From an uncultured Flavobacteriales bacterium (lineage in GTDB: Bacteria; Bacteroidota; Bacteroidia; Flavobacteriales_E; Vicingaceae), in contig CALALS010000214.1 of NCBI GenBank assembly GCA_937925525.1, forward strand, positions 1 through 46,035: a DNA stretch of 46,035 bases, given 5' to 3'. Shown piece by piece: positions 1 through 6,542 of the stretch. The first letter of the stretch is position 1, and every line of letters begins with the position of its first letter. The position numbers were made by a program, and so were the translations under genes. The notes under the pieces are model-generated. The model saw only the letters and a program-made list of their open reading frames with translations. It was not told the origin of the DNA and ran no database searches.

Positions 1-353
1 TTTAGCACATCAACTCTGATGTATTGATTAACCGACTTTATGATTTCTTAGGAAACCCTGAATTTGACCCACACGGAGACCCGATACCCGATAAAGACGG
101 CAACCTCACCCCTCATCAAAACATTACTTTAAATGATTTACAAAAAGATGAGAGCGGAGTAATTGTAGGCGTGAAAGACCATTCATCGGCTTACCTCAAA
201 TTTTTAGAAACCAATGGTTTACTATTGGGTGTTAACTTAAAAGTACTGGATATACAAGAATTTGATGAATCGGTAAAGATTATCGTAAATCAACAACATG
301 AAATTAGTCTTTCACAAAAGGCAAGCAAAAACTTAATTATAAGGAAGCTATAA
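1..353 (+). CDS. DtxR/MntR-type metal-dependent regulator, C-terminal part (5' end outside window)
   Basis: Visible are the end of the metal-binding/dimerisation domain (HINSDVLINRLYDFLG, then FDPHGDPIPD, a hallmark of the MntR/IdeR/DtxR family) and a C-terminal FeoA/SH3-like domain of about 75 residues. Such regulators repress metal-uptake genes when Mn or Fe is bound. The stop lies one base before the ZIP transporter start, so the two are almost certainly co-transcribed. The N-terminal winged helix is outside the window. Oddity: the codon at 3-5 is TAG where the family has Glu of the conserved Leu-Glu-His, a metal-ligand position. This is one G-to-T change from GAG, so either a nonsense mutation or an error at a sequence edge. 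A TTG at 24 is the only later initiator-like codon near the edge and would give a meaningless fragment. Confidence 0.85.
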
Positions 354-354
354 T

Positions 355-1167
355 ATGGTAGAATGGTTTTTAGCATTAAACCCCATTTGGCAGGCATTAG
401 TTGCCACTACTTTTACCTGGTTGATGACGGCAGCCGGAGCAGCACTGGTTTTCTTTTTTAAAGGACTCAACCGAAAAACCATGGACACCATGCTGGGCTT
501 TACCGGTGGTGTAATGATTGCCGCCAGTTTTTGGTCGCTTTTGGCTCCTGCCATAGAAATGAGTGAAGGCAAAGCACTTCCCTCCTGGTTTCCGCCTGCT
601 GTGGGTTTTGGGTTGGGTGCATTGTTTTTGTTTGTGCTGGATAAATACTTGCCTCACTTACACTTAAACGCTAAAATGGAAGAACGTGAAGGAATAAAAA
701 CCGACTGGAACAAAACCATTTTATTAGTGTTAGCTATTACGCTTCACAACATTCCTGAGGGTTTGGCGGTTGGAGTAGCTTTTGGAGCTATAGCCGCTGA
801 TATTCCGGGTGCGGAAATTGGTGCTGCCGTTGCCTTAGCGATTGGTATCGGCATTCAAAATTTTCCGGAGGGAACGGCTGTTTCCATGCCGTTGAGAAGA
901 GCAGGACTTTCAAGGTTTAGAAGTTTTTGGTGGGGGCAACTTTCAGCAATTGTAGAGCCGATAGCAGGAGTTTTGGGGGCTGTTGCCGTAATTTATGCCA
1001 CACCAATTTTACCTTACGCATTAGCTTTTGCTGCAGGTGCTATGATTTATGTAGTGATTGAAGAAGTAGTGCCCGAAACCCAGCAAGATAAGTATGCCGA
1101 CTTTGCCACACTTGGCCTTATAGGCGGATTTATTGTGATGATGATATTGGATGTTGCCTTGGGATAA
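355..1167 (+). CDS. ZIP family divalent metal transporter
   Basis: A 270-residue inner-membrane protein with about eight hydrophobic segments. It carries the two ZIP signature helices: HNIPEGLAVGVAFG (His131, Pro, Glu) and NFPEGTAVSMPLRRAG (Asn169-Gly173), whose His/Asn/Glu residues form the metal-transport site. Length and motif order fit the ZupT/GufA bacterial branch, which imports Zn, Fe or Mn. The ATG follows the stop of the upstream metalloregulator by a single base (TAA-T-ATG), implying translational coupling and metal-dependent control. The substrate metal cannot be decided from sequence. Confidence 0.93.
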   Translation: MVEWFLALNPIWQALVATTFTWLMTAAGAALVFFFKGLNRKTMDTMLGFTGGVMIAASFWSLLAPAIEMSEGKALPSWFPPAVGFGLGALFLFVLDKYLPHLHLNAKMEEREGIKTDWNKTILLVLAITLHNIPEGLAVGVAFGAIAADIPGAEIGAAVALAIGIGIQNFPEGTAVSMPLRRAGLSRFRSFWWGQLSAIVEPIAGVLGAVAVIYATPILPYALAFAAGAMIYVVIEEVVPETQQDKYADFATLGLIGGFIVMMILDVALG

Positions 1168-1176
1168 CTACCTTTG
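1147..1176 (+). promoter_or_regulatory. Predicted Bacteroidota promoter of smpB
   Basis: TTG at 1147-1149, 19 nt spacer, then TACCTTTG at 1169-1176, matching the phylum consensus TTG-N17-23-TAnnTTTG. The box ends six bases before the smpB ATG at 1183, so transcription should start at or within a few bases of the start codon. It lies within the 3' end of the ZIP gene. Confidence 0.6.
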
Positions 1177-1182
1177 CAGCAA

Positions 1183-1632
1183 ATGTCTAACGATATTCTC
1201 ATAAAAAACCGAAAAGCTTCTTTTGAGTATGAGTTTTTGGAAAAATACACTGCCGGAATGGTTTTGTTGGGCTCCGAAATCAAATCTATCAGAGAGGGCA
1301 AGGCAAATATTGCCGAAGGATATTGCTATTTCAAAAAGGGAGAGCTATGGGTAAAAGGTATTAACATTGCCGAATACGGACATGCTACACACTATAACCA
1401 TGAACCGCTGAGAGAAAGAAAACTCTTACTTTCTAAAAACGAACTGAAAAAGCTCCAGAAATCAGTTAAGGATGTAGGTTTAACCATCATTCCCGTAAAA
1501 TTATTCATTAATAAAAAAGGCTGGGCAAAACTTGAAATTGCTTTAGCAAAAGGTAAAAAGCTTTACGATAAGCGAGAAAGTATTAAAGAAAAATCGGTTA
1601 AAAGAGATTTGGATAGAAAGTATAAAGTCTAG
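1183..1632 (+). CDS. smpB: SsrA-binding protein SmpB
   Basis: The 149-residue product is a full-length SmpB. It has the N-terminal NRKASFEYEFLEKYTAGMVL oligonucleotide-binding core, the GSEIKSIREGK motif, the HEPLRERKLLL segment and the basic C-terminal tail DKRESIKEKSVKRDLDRK, which enters the decoding centre. It binds tmRNA and delivers it to stalled ribosomes for trans-translation; the tmRNA gene lies about 3 kb downstream. I chose ATG 1183 over TTG 1174 because the TTG falls inside the predicted -7 box and the product then starts at the usual family position. Its TAG stop overlaps the stop of the convergent GTPase gene in a CTAG palindrome. Confidence 0.97.
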   Translation: MSNDILIKNRKASFEYEFLEKYTAGMVLLGSEIKSIREGKANIAEGYCYFKKGELWVKGINIAEYGHATHYNHEPLRERKLLLSKNELKKLQKSVKDVGLTIIPVKLFINKKGWAKLEIALAKGKKLYDKRESIKEKSVKRDLDRKYKV

Positions 1633-2642
1633 AATACTTTATTTACAAACTCTACACTAGCTACTAATGGCGAAATTTCACCCAACTTCACTTTTTGCTT
1701 CAATTCTTCATGGAGTTTTAACAATTCAACATTCGTAAATATTTTTTGTTGAATAAGCAATTCGGTATTTTTCACAAACCAATATTCGTTTTGTTTAGCT
1801 CTCACTTGAGAAAACATTCCTGAATTGGTAGTGCTTCGATAAAATTCATCTATCACTGACCAAACTTTATCAATATTTTTTGATTCAATGGCAGAACAAA
1901 TATCTACCACAGGCGTCCATAAGTTTTCTTTTGGAGGAAATAAATGAATAGCCGAACGATATTGAACAGCAGCCTTTTCTGAATTTTTTAAATTATCTCC
2001 ATCGGCTTTATTAATAAAAAGAGCATCGGTCATTTCCATGATGCCTCTTTTTATTCCTTGCAGCTCATCTCCTGCTCCCGCTAACATCAGCAGCAAAAAG
2101 AAATCTACCATTTCTGCTACTTCCGTTTCACTTTGCCCCACTCCCACTGTTTCAATTAAAATTACTTCGTAGCCTGCTGCTTCACAAAGTAAAATACTTT
2201 CTCTGGTGGCATTGGCCACACCTCCCAAACTTCCTGCAGAAGCTGATGGTCGTATAAATGCTTTTTCGTTAGCCGATAATTTTTGCATTCTGGTTTTATC
2301 ACCTAAAATGCTTCCTTTAGAAACTTTGCTGCTTGGGTCAATAGCTAATACGGCTACTTTTTTTCCTGTAGATTGGATAATGTATTCACCTAAAGCCTCA
2401 ATAAACGTACTTTTTCCAACACCCGGAACACCTGTTATTCCTATACGAATAGAATTTCCTGAATGAGGTAAGCATTTATTTATTAGGTCAATGGCGTTAG
2501 CATGGTCTTCACTCCTTTTAGATTCAATGAGCGTAATCGCTTCACTCAGCGCCCGAACATTTCCTTTGATTAAGTCATTAAATATCTGCTCAACAGAAAG
2601 TTGCTCTTTAGGAGATGGTTTATAGTTTTTATTAATGCTCAA
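1629..2642 (-). CDS. meaB: MeaB/ArgK family G3E-type GTPase (methylmalonyl-CoA mutase chaperone)
   Basis: A 337-residue P-loop GTPase. Walker A is GVPGVGKS at 71-78, followed by AIDPSSKVSKGSILGDKTRM and the ETVGVGQSE switch region, and NKADGDN as the guanine-specificity motif. MeaB/ArgK proteins protect and reload adenosylcobalamin-dependent mutases such as methylmalonyl-CoA mutase; the mutase is not in this window. The start must be TTG 2642: an in-frame stop sits seven bases upstream and no Met occurs before the P-loop. It is probably co-transcribed with the small membrane ORF and dehydrogenase upstream, and converges with smpB with overlapping stops. Confidence 0.92.
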   Translation of the reverse strand: MSINKNYKPSPKEQLSVEQIFNDLIKGNVRALSEAITLIESKRSEDHANAIDLINKCLPHSGNSIRIGITGVPGVGKSTFIEALGEYIIQSTGKKVAVLAIDPSSKVSKGSILGDKTRMQKLSANEKAFIRPSASAGSLGGVANATRESILLCEAAGYEVILIETVGVGQSETEVAEMVDFFLLLMLAGAGDELQGIKRGIMEMTDALFINKADGDNLKNSEKAAVQYRSAIHLFPPKENLWTPVVDICSAIESKNIDKVWSVIDEFYRSTTNSGMFSQVRAKQNEYWFVKNTELLIQQKIFTNVELLKLHEELKQKVKLGEISPLVASVEFVNKVF

Positions 2643-2675
2643 CTCAGTTTAAAGTTATTAGTTGAAAGCTTAAAG

Positions 2676-2846
2676 TTAGTCTTTTTTGAATATTCTCACT
2701 AAAACCAATACCAACAGAAACAAAAACAATAGAGAAAACAATCCCTTCAACCACCAACTATTCAGAAAAAATACTGCAATAGCCGTAATGGGAATTAAAA
2801 AAATACAAAACAAATGTGCCAGACCTTGTCCGCCTTTAAACACCAT
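2676..2846 (-). CDS. Small two-helix membrane protein (56 aa)
   Basis: A short ORF whose ATG lies inside the last codons of the upstream dehydrogenase gene (11-nt overlap), a typical arrangement for translational coupling. The product starts MVFKGGQGLAHLFCIF and has two hydrophobic segments, about 10-28 and 34-50, separated by NSWWLKG, ending in a basic RIFKKD tail. This is a credible small inner-membrane protein. The GTPase gene follows 33 bases later. I do not recognise a family. The overlap, hydrophobic periodicity and clean length support it over a chance ORF. Confidence 0.6.
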   Translation of the reverse strand: MVFKGGQGLAHLFCIFLIPITAIAVFFLNSWWLKGLFSLLFLFLLVLVLVRIFKKD

Positions 2847-4041
2847 TTACGTAATCTGTTAAGTATTTAAAGTTTTCTGTTAGCTTGCCGTCTTTAGTAA
2901 TGGAAGCATTGGCAATTACTTTTTCCTCATCTGCAACCAATAGATGTTCAAATACTTTATCAATCAGGCTTCTTCCAAAATCTTCGGAAGCATCTCTAGG
3001 TAATTCACAAGGCAAATTATCTACCGCCATTACGGTAATAGCTTCAGCATCATCAAAAGCCACTTCTTTTTCAGTTTTCGGATGATAACCATACAATGGT
3101 TCAGCAATAGTGGATGGACGAATGGTAGAAGCCACCGGCCCGTCAATATCACAACTAATGTCAGCCACAATTTTTATTTTCCAATCCGGGTGTTTTGCAT
3201 CTTCTCTGGTAAAAATAAATGGTGCTTTGCTATCCCAATAATGACAAGCCACATACATGTCTGTTACTTTAGCAAAATCCATAAAGCAAGATTCAAATTT
3301 TTCAGGGTGGTGATATACTTCCTTTTTATCAAACTTGCCGCCATCAGGTAATTTATAGTATTCGGTTACATCTAATACTGTAAACACAGGCTCATTAAAA
3401 GACTGGGTTAAAAACTCTTCTGTTCCTACTTCTTTTAATTTTAGCTCATGAATTATTTCTAAAGCGCCATGCCCTACTCGACCATAACCCGTTAATACAA
3501 TTTTATAATTGCCCGGAAGCTTTACTTTTTTAAGTTCTTGCTTTAATTCTTTGTAGTCATGGCATTCATGCGCAGGTTTTAAATCATAAGCATTTGTCCT
3601 TTTTCCATAAGCTAAAAACCCATTGTAACAGCCTACAATTCCGGCATATCGTCCAAAGCCTAAAATTCTTCCGTCATTAGGATATTTCAAACATTCATAA
3701 TCGACCATCTGAATATTCTTCTCTAAAATTTTTTGCAACAATTCTCTATTGTAAGGCTGCTTTTTAATGGTGTGTGAGAAGAAAAGATAGGTTTTACTAT
3801 CGATTAGCATAGGTTTAGGAACTTCTTTCACTCCCATTAAAATATCAGAGCTGGAAATATCGTCCACAACTTCAATTCCTTCAGCCTTATATTCTTCATC
3901 TTTAAAACATCTTATATCACTGCTTTGCACCAACACATCAACATTTGGAAACTTTTCTTTTACTTCTTTACACTGCTTTGGAGATAATGGAACTCGCTTA
4001 TCCGGTGGTGTTTTTCCTTCTTTGATAATACCTATTTTCAT
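2836..4041 (-). CDS. Saccharopine dehydrogenase (LYS1-like) / alanine dehydrogenase-fold NAD(P) oxidoreductase
   Basis: The 401-residue product has the AlaDh/PNT fold. The N-terminal catalytic half carries Lys72 (GVKEVP) and His90 (FFSHTIKKQP), equivalent to the acid/base pair of alanine and saccharopine dehydrogenases. The dinucleotide-binding loop GYGRVGHG is at 185-192. The C-terminal part has ADISCDIDGPVASTIRPST and EPLYGY, which resemble LYS1-type L-lysine-forming saccharopine dehydrogenase more than alanine dehydrogenase. A role in lysine metabolism is an inference. Its own promoter box (TATCTTTG) lies 22 bases upstream of the ATG. A coupled small membrane ORF follows. Confidence 0.8.
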   Translation of the reverse strand: MKIGIIKEGKTPPDKRVPLSPKQCKEVKEKFPNVDVLVQSSDIRCFKDEEYKAEGIEVVDDISSSDILMGVKEVPKPMLIDSKTYLFFSHTIKKQPYNRELLQKILEKNIQMVDYECLKYPNDGRILGFGRYAGIVGCYNGFLAYGKRTNAYDLKPAHECHDYKELKQELKKVKLPGNYKIVLTGYGRVGHGALEIIHELKLKEVGTEEFLTQSFNEPVFTVLDVTEYYKLPDGGKFDKKEVYHHPEKFESCFMDFAKVTDMYVACHYWDSKAPFIFTREDAKHPDWKIKIVADISCDIDGPVASTIRPSTIAEPLYGYHPKTEKEVAFDDAEAITVMAVDNLPCELPRDASEDFGRSLIDKVFEHLLVADEEKVIANASITKDGKLTENFKYLTDYVNGV

Positions 4042-4063
4042 TGCCTTGCATTCAAAATTTGGG

Positions 4064-4071
4064 CAAAGATA
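4064..4071 (-). promoter_or_regulatory. -7 promoter box of the saccharopine dehydrogenase-like gene
   Basis: On the minus strand this reads TATCTTTG, an exact TAnnTTTG match, 22 bases before the ATG at 4041. A TTTG-like -33 element (complement of 4088-4090) lies about 16 bases upstream. It sits in the divergent spacer shared with the SRPBCC gene. Confidence 0.5.
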
Positions 4072-4116
4072 ACTTCTTTAAACAAACCAAAACCCACCAT
4101 TATTTGTTTAAGAAGC

Positions 4117-4584
4117 ATGAGCAAGTTTTATCAACTAAAAACAGAAACTTCTATTCATGCTGATATAAGCACTGTTTGGGATTTCTTTTCTTCACCTAAT
4201 AACTTAAAGAAAATAACACCAAAAAAGTTAAACTTTAAAATTAAAACCACACTTCCTGAAAAGGCTTACAAAGGTTTGATGATTGGATATACCGTTAGCC
4301 CAATTTTAGGAATTCCCCTCAACTGGCTAACAGAAATAACCCAGCTAAAAGAAAACCGTTATTTTGTTGATGAGCAGAGAATAGGCCCCTATAAACTATG
4401 GCATCATGAGCATATTTTTGAAGTAAAGAATGAAAAAGTTGTAATGAAAGACATTGTCACCTACTCACTTCCGTTTGGGATTTTAGGAAGATTTGCACAT
4501 TGGTTGTTCATCAAAAAAGAAATAGAGAACATTTTCACTTACCGAGAAAAAATAATTACGGAAATATTTAAAAATACTAACTGA
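4117..4584 (+). CDS. SRPBCC-superfamily (START-like) ligand-binding protein
   Basis: A 155-residue single-domain protein. The opening FYQLKTETSIHADISTVWDFFSS followed by NNLKKITPKKLNFKI is the characteristic first strand, helix and DF(F)S-P-NL turn of the SRPBCC/cyclase-dehydrase group often seen in Bacteroidota. The end (IENIFTYREKIITEIF) is the long C-terminal helix that covers the hydrophobic pocket. Ligand and function are unknown. It stands alone, divergent from the dehydrogenase, with the tmRNA promoter immediately downstream. Confidence 0.75.
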   Translation: MSKFYQLKTETSIHADISTVWDFFSSPNNLKKITPKKLNFKIKTTLPEKAYKGLMIGYTVSPILGIPLNWLTEITQLKENRYFVDEQRIGPYKLWHHEHIFEVKNEKVVMKDIVTYSLPFGILGRFAHWLFIKKEIENIFTYREKIITEIFKNTN

Positions 4585-4610
4585 CAAAATTACAATTGGC
4601 TTGATTTTTG

Positions 4611-4618
4611 TACATTTG
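4611..4618 (+). promoter_or_regulatory. -7 promoter box of ssrA
   Basis: TACATTTG is an exact TAnnTTTG match, 26 bases upstream of the mature tmRNA 5' end. TTG triplets occur upstream, but none at the ideal spacing. Confidence 0.5.
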
Positions 4619-4644
4619 CAGTCACAAAAGTTCATTGAATTCAT

Positions 4645-5041
4645 GGGGCCGACAGGTATTGACAGCAAGCAGAAAGGATCTGTAAGCATGCCGGATATTG
4701 TGCATTAGTCCGTAAAACAAAAATGCTCAATCGCTTAATTGGCGAAAACAATTATGCACTTGCAGCTTAATCAACCAAGTTGATATAGCTTAATCTTTGG
4801 TGAAGCACAGTAGCCATCGACAAGTATCCCTCAGTAGTTCCGTTCATTAACGCTGAATTAGGGGTATTATACTTTTGAACTAGTTGTGAAAGCGCCTTGA
4901 TTTTGCAGCGAAACCTTTAAAGGATAAGCTATTGTTAGGTTGCTTTTGGCCGGACAATAGTCGAAAACTAATCAAAAGATAAGCATGTAGAAAGCTTATT
5001 GTTTCCTTGTTTGGACGAGAGTTCGAATCTCTCCGGTTCCA
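4645..5041 (+). ncRNA. ssrA: Transfer-messenger RNA (tmRNA)
   Basis: The 5' end GGGGCCGACAGG and 3' end CGGTTCC-A form the tRNA-like acceptor stem. A T-arm with GTTCGAATC lies near 5021. The tag reading frame at 4741-4767 encodes GENNYALAA and ends in TAA at 4768-4770, matching the Bacteroidota degradation tag. The conserved core AATTGGCGAAAACAAT surrounds the resume codon. The genomic bases after the discriminator are CTA, so CCA must be added by tRNA nucleotidyltransferase. The RNA rescues stalled ribosomes together with SmpB, encoded about 3 kb upstream. Length about 397 nt is normal; pseudoknot boundaries were not modelled. Confidence 0.97.
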
Positions 5042-5047
5042 CTATCT

Positions 5048-5078
5048 TTAAAGGCAATCAAATAGATTGCCTTTTTTT
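5048..5078 (+). terminator. Rho-independent terminator of ssrA
   Basis: AAAGGCAATC - AAATA - GATTGCCTTT forms a perfect stem followed by a T run. The A-rich left flank makes it usable from the other strand too, where it would end trmN6, whose stop lies at 5077-5079. It probably serves both convergent genes. Confidence 0.88.
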
Positions 5079-5784
5079 ATAAATTCAAATAGAAATCTTT
5101 TACTAACTCAACAAACTCGTTGGTGTATTGATGGCGCTCATTCTCAATACATAATTCAGATGATTCCACATTTTTCTCTTGCTTAGAAAACTGCAACAAT
5201 ATTCTCTTAAAAGGCTTGTTACGGCTTCCCTTCACCAAACATTGTCGTTTTATCAAAAATCCCTTTGAAACAGCAATTTCAGCAACGTAGTTTAACTGCT
5301 CAAACGGATAAACAATTGCCACTTCACCCTCTTTGGATGTAGCATTAAATGTAAACTCAAAGAAATCAGTCATCTCAAAATTAATTCTTTGACGAGCCAC
5401 ATCTCTGCTTTCATTACCACTTAAATATGTTGGCTTAAAAAAAGGTGGATTACAAACTATTAAGTCATATTTACTTGTTGATTTATAATCTTGAAATGAA
5501 GTATGCAGCAATTCTATCTGGTGTTTAAAGGCGGATTGCAAAATGTTTTCCTTTGCCTGAATGTATGCATCTCTTTCAATTTCAACTGCTGATACAAATG
5601 CATTAGGATTTCTTTGAGCCACCATTAAAGCTATTAAACCCGTTCCTGTTCCTACATCCAATACATTCTTTTTATTCAAAACATCTGCCCATGCTCCCAA
5701 CAGAACACCGTCTGTTCCTACTTTCATTGAGGTATTAGCTTGGTGAATAGTAAATTGCTTAAACTGAAAATAAGTATTGGACAT
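5077..5784 (-). CDS. trmN6: tRNA1(Val) (adenine37-N6)-methyltransferase
   Basis: A Rossmann-fold SAM methyltransferase of about 235 residues. The YfiC/TrmN6 signature MKVGTDGVLLGAWADV is followed by motif I VLDVGTGTGLIALM and the catalytic NPPFF (motif IV, typical of N6-adenine methylation). It modifies A37 of tRNA-Val. An upstream ATG at 5862 would add 26 residues, but a TAAATTTG promoter box at 5799-5806 lies between the two candidates. ATG 5784 also gives the usual family N-terminus (MSNTYFQFKQFTIHQ). Convergent with ssrA and sharing its terminator. Confidence 0.9.
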   Translation of the reverse strand: MSNTYFQFKQFTIHQANTSMKVGTDGVLLGAWADVLNKKNVLDVGTGTGLIALMVAQRNPNAFVSAVEIERDAYIQAKENILQSAFKHQIELLHTSFQDYKSTSKYDLIVCNPPFFKPTYLSGNESRDVARQRINFEMTDFFEFTFNATSKEGEVAIVYPFEQLNYVAEIAVSKGFLIKRQCLVKGSRNKPFKRILLQFSKQEKNVESSELCIENERHQYTNEFVELVKDFYLNL

Positions 5785-5798
5785 ATTATTTATTCGCT

Positions 5799-5826
5799 CA
5801 AATTTATAAAAGAATAAAAGCTTCAA
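5799..5826 (-). promoter_or_regulatory. Predicted promoter of trmN6
   Basis: On the minus strand: TTG (complement of 5824-5826), 17-nt spacer, TAAATTTG (complement of 5799-5806), 14 bases before ATG 5784. It decides the start codon against the upstream ATG at 5862. Confidence 0.55.
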
Positions 5827-5917
5827 CATATTTAAGAATAGGATTTTTACTTGACTAATCATTGGCAGTAGGCATTATCACCTAGTGAAAAATAGGTTTA
5901 TTTATATTTAAAATTGA

Positions 5918-5942
5918 GTGTTTCACCTCTTTATCGAAACAC
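5918..5942. promoter_or_regulatory. Inverted repeat upstream of the 5989 gene, possible operator
   Basis: GTGTTTC and GAAACAC (7-bp perfect arms, 11-nt spacer) sit just upstream of the TAAATTTG box at 5953-5960, where the -33 region would be. This could be an operator dyad. It lacks a T tract in either orientation, so it is not an obvious terminator. Confidence 0.35.
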
Positions 5943-5952
5943 GCTATAAGAC

Positions 5953-5960
5953 TAAATTTG
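5953..5960 (+). promoter_or_regulatory. -7 promoter box upstream of the 5989 gene
   Basis: TAAATTTG, exact consensus. It makes the GTG at 5965 an unlikely start, since it would coincide with the transcription start, and favours ATG 5989. Confidence 0.5.
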
Positions 5961-5988
5961 GTATGTGAAAATCAATAAATTAAAACCA

Positions 5989-6504
5989 ATGCCACAACTA
6001 AAACTAAAGTACCTAGTGTCTTGTATCTTGTTTGTTCTTTTTTTTCAAGAAATAACTGCTCAGGTTTACCCTATTAAAGAGTCTATAACTAAGCCTGCAA
6101 CTTGTTTGGAACTAAATGGAAAAACACCCTTTAAAAAAGGCGAACCGTATAAAGTTGAATTGATTTACTATAATACTACCATTGACACAGTAGTGGTAGA
6201 AAATAGAAAAGGATTTGTTTTTAACTTAAATAAAAATGCCTTTTACACCATTAAAATTTCTCGTGAAGGATATTTACCTAAATTGGTAAGTATTGACACC
6301 CACATACCAGATTCAAGATACAACAAAGGACTTTACAAGTTTGAATTTTCAACCGACTTGTTTGATAATAGTGTGAAATCAGAAGCAACTGAATTTCCAA
6401 TTGCCATTATAGCATATAACAAAAAAGCCAGAGAATTTAACTATAATGAAAGATATACCTCTAATATTAAAGCGGAAATAAAAGCAGATATTACAAATCC
6501 CTAA
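5989..6504 (+). CDS. Secreted/periplasmic protein of unknown function
   Basis: From ATG 5989 the product is 171 residues. Basic start MPQLKLKYL, hydrophobic core VSCILFVLFFQ, then EITAQ-VYP as a plausible signal peptidase I site. The mature part contains FNLNKNAFYTIKISREGYLPKLVSIDT, which reads like a carboxypeptidase-regulatory or PEGA-like beta-sandwich strand pattern found in Bacteroidota envelope proteins; this is a weak resemblance only. It sits 38 bases upstream of the PAS kinase, which has its own promoter box. A GTG at 5965 would add eight residues but lies too close to the promoter. Confidence 0.65.
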   Translation: MPQLKLKYLVSCILFVLFFQEITAQVYPIKESITKPATCLELNGKTPFKKGEPYKVELIYYNTTIDTVVVENRKGFVFNLNKNAFYTIKISREGYLPKLVSIDTHIPDSRYNKGLYKFEFSTDLFDNSVKSEATEFPIAIIAYNKKAREFNYNERYTSNIKAEIKADITNP

Positions 6505-6515
6505 TTATTAATTTA

Positions 6516-6523
6516 TAAATTTG
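6516..6523 (+). promoter_or_regulatory. -7 promoter box of the PAS kinase operon
   Basis: TAAATTTG, exact match, 19 bases before ATG 6543, in the gap after the secreted protein. It suggests the kinase/response regulator trio has its own promoter. Confidence 0.45.
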
Positions 6524-6542
6524 TGATTACATAAACTATGAG

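Noticed and set aside
5785..5862. Longer N-terminus for trmN6 from ATG 5862
   Set aside because: The predicted promoter box lies between the two ATGs and the extra 26 residues do not match the family N-terminus.
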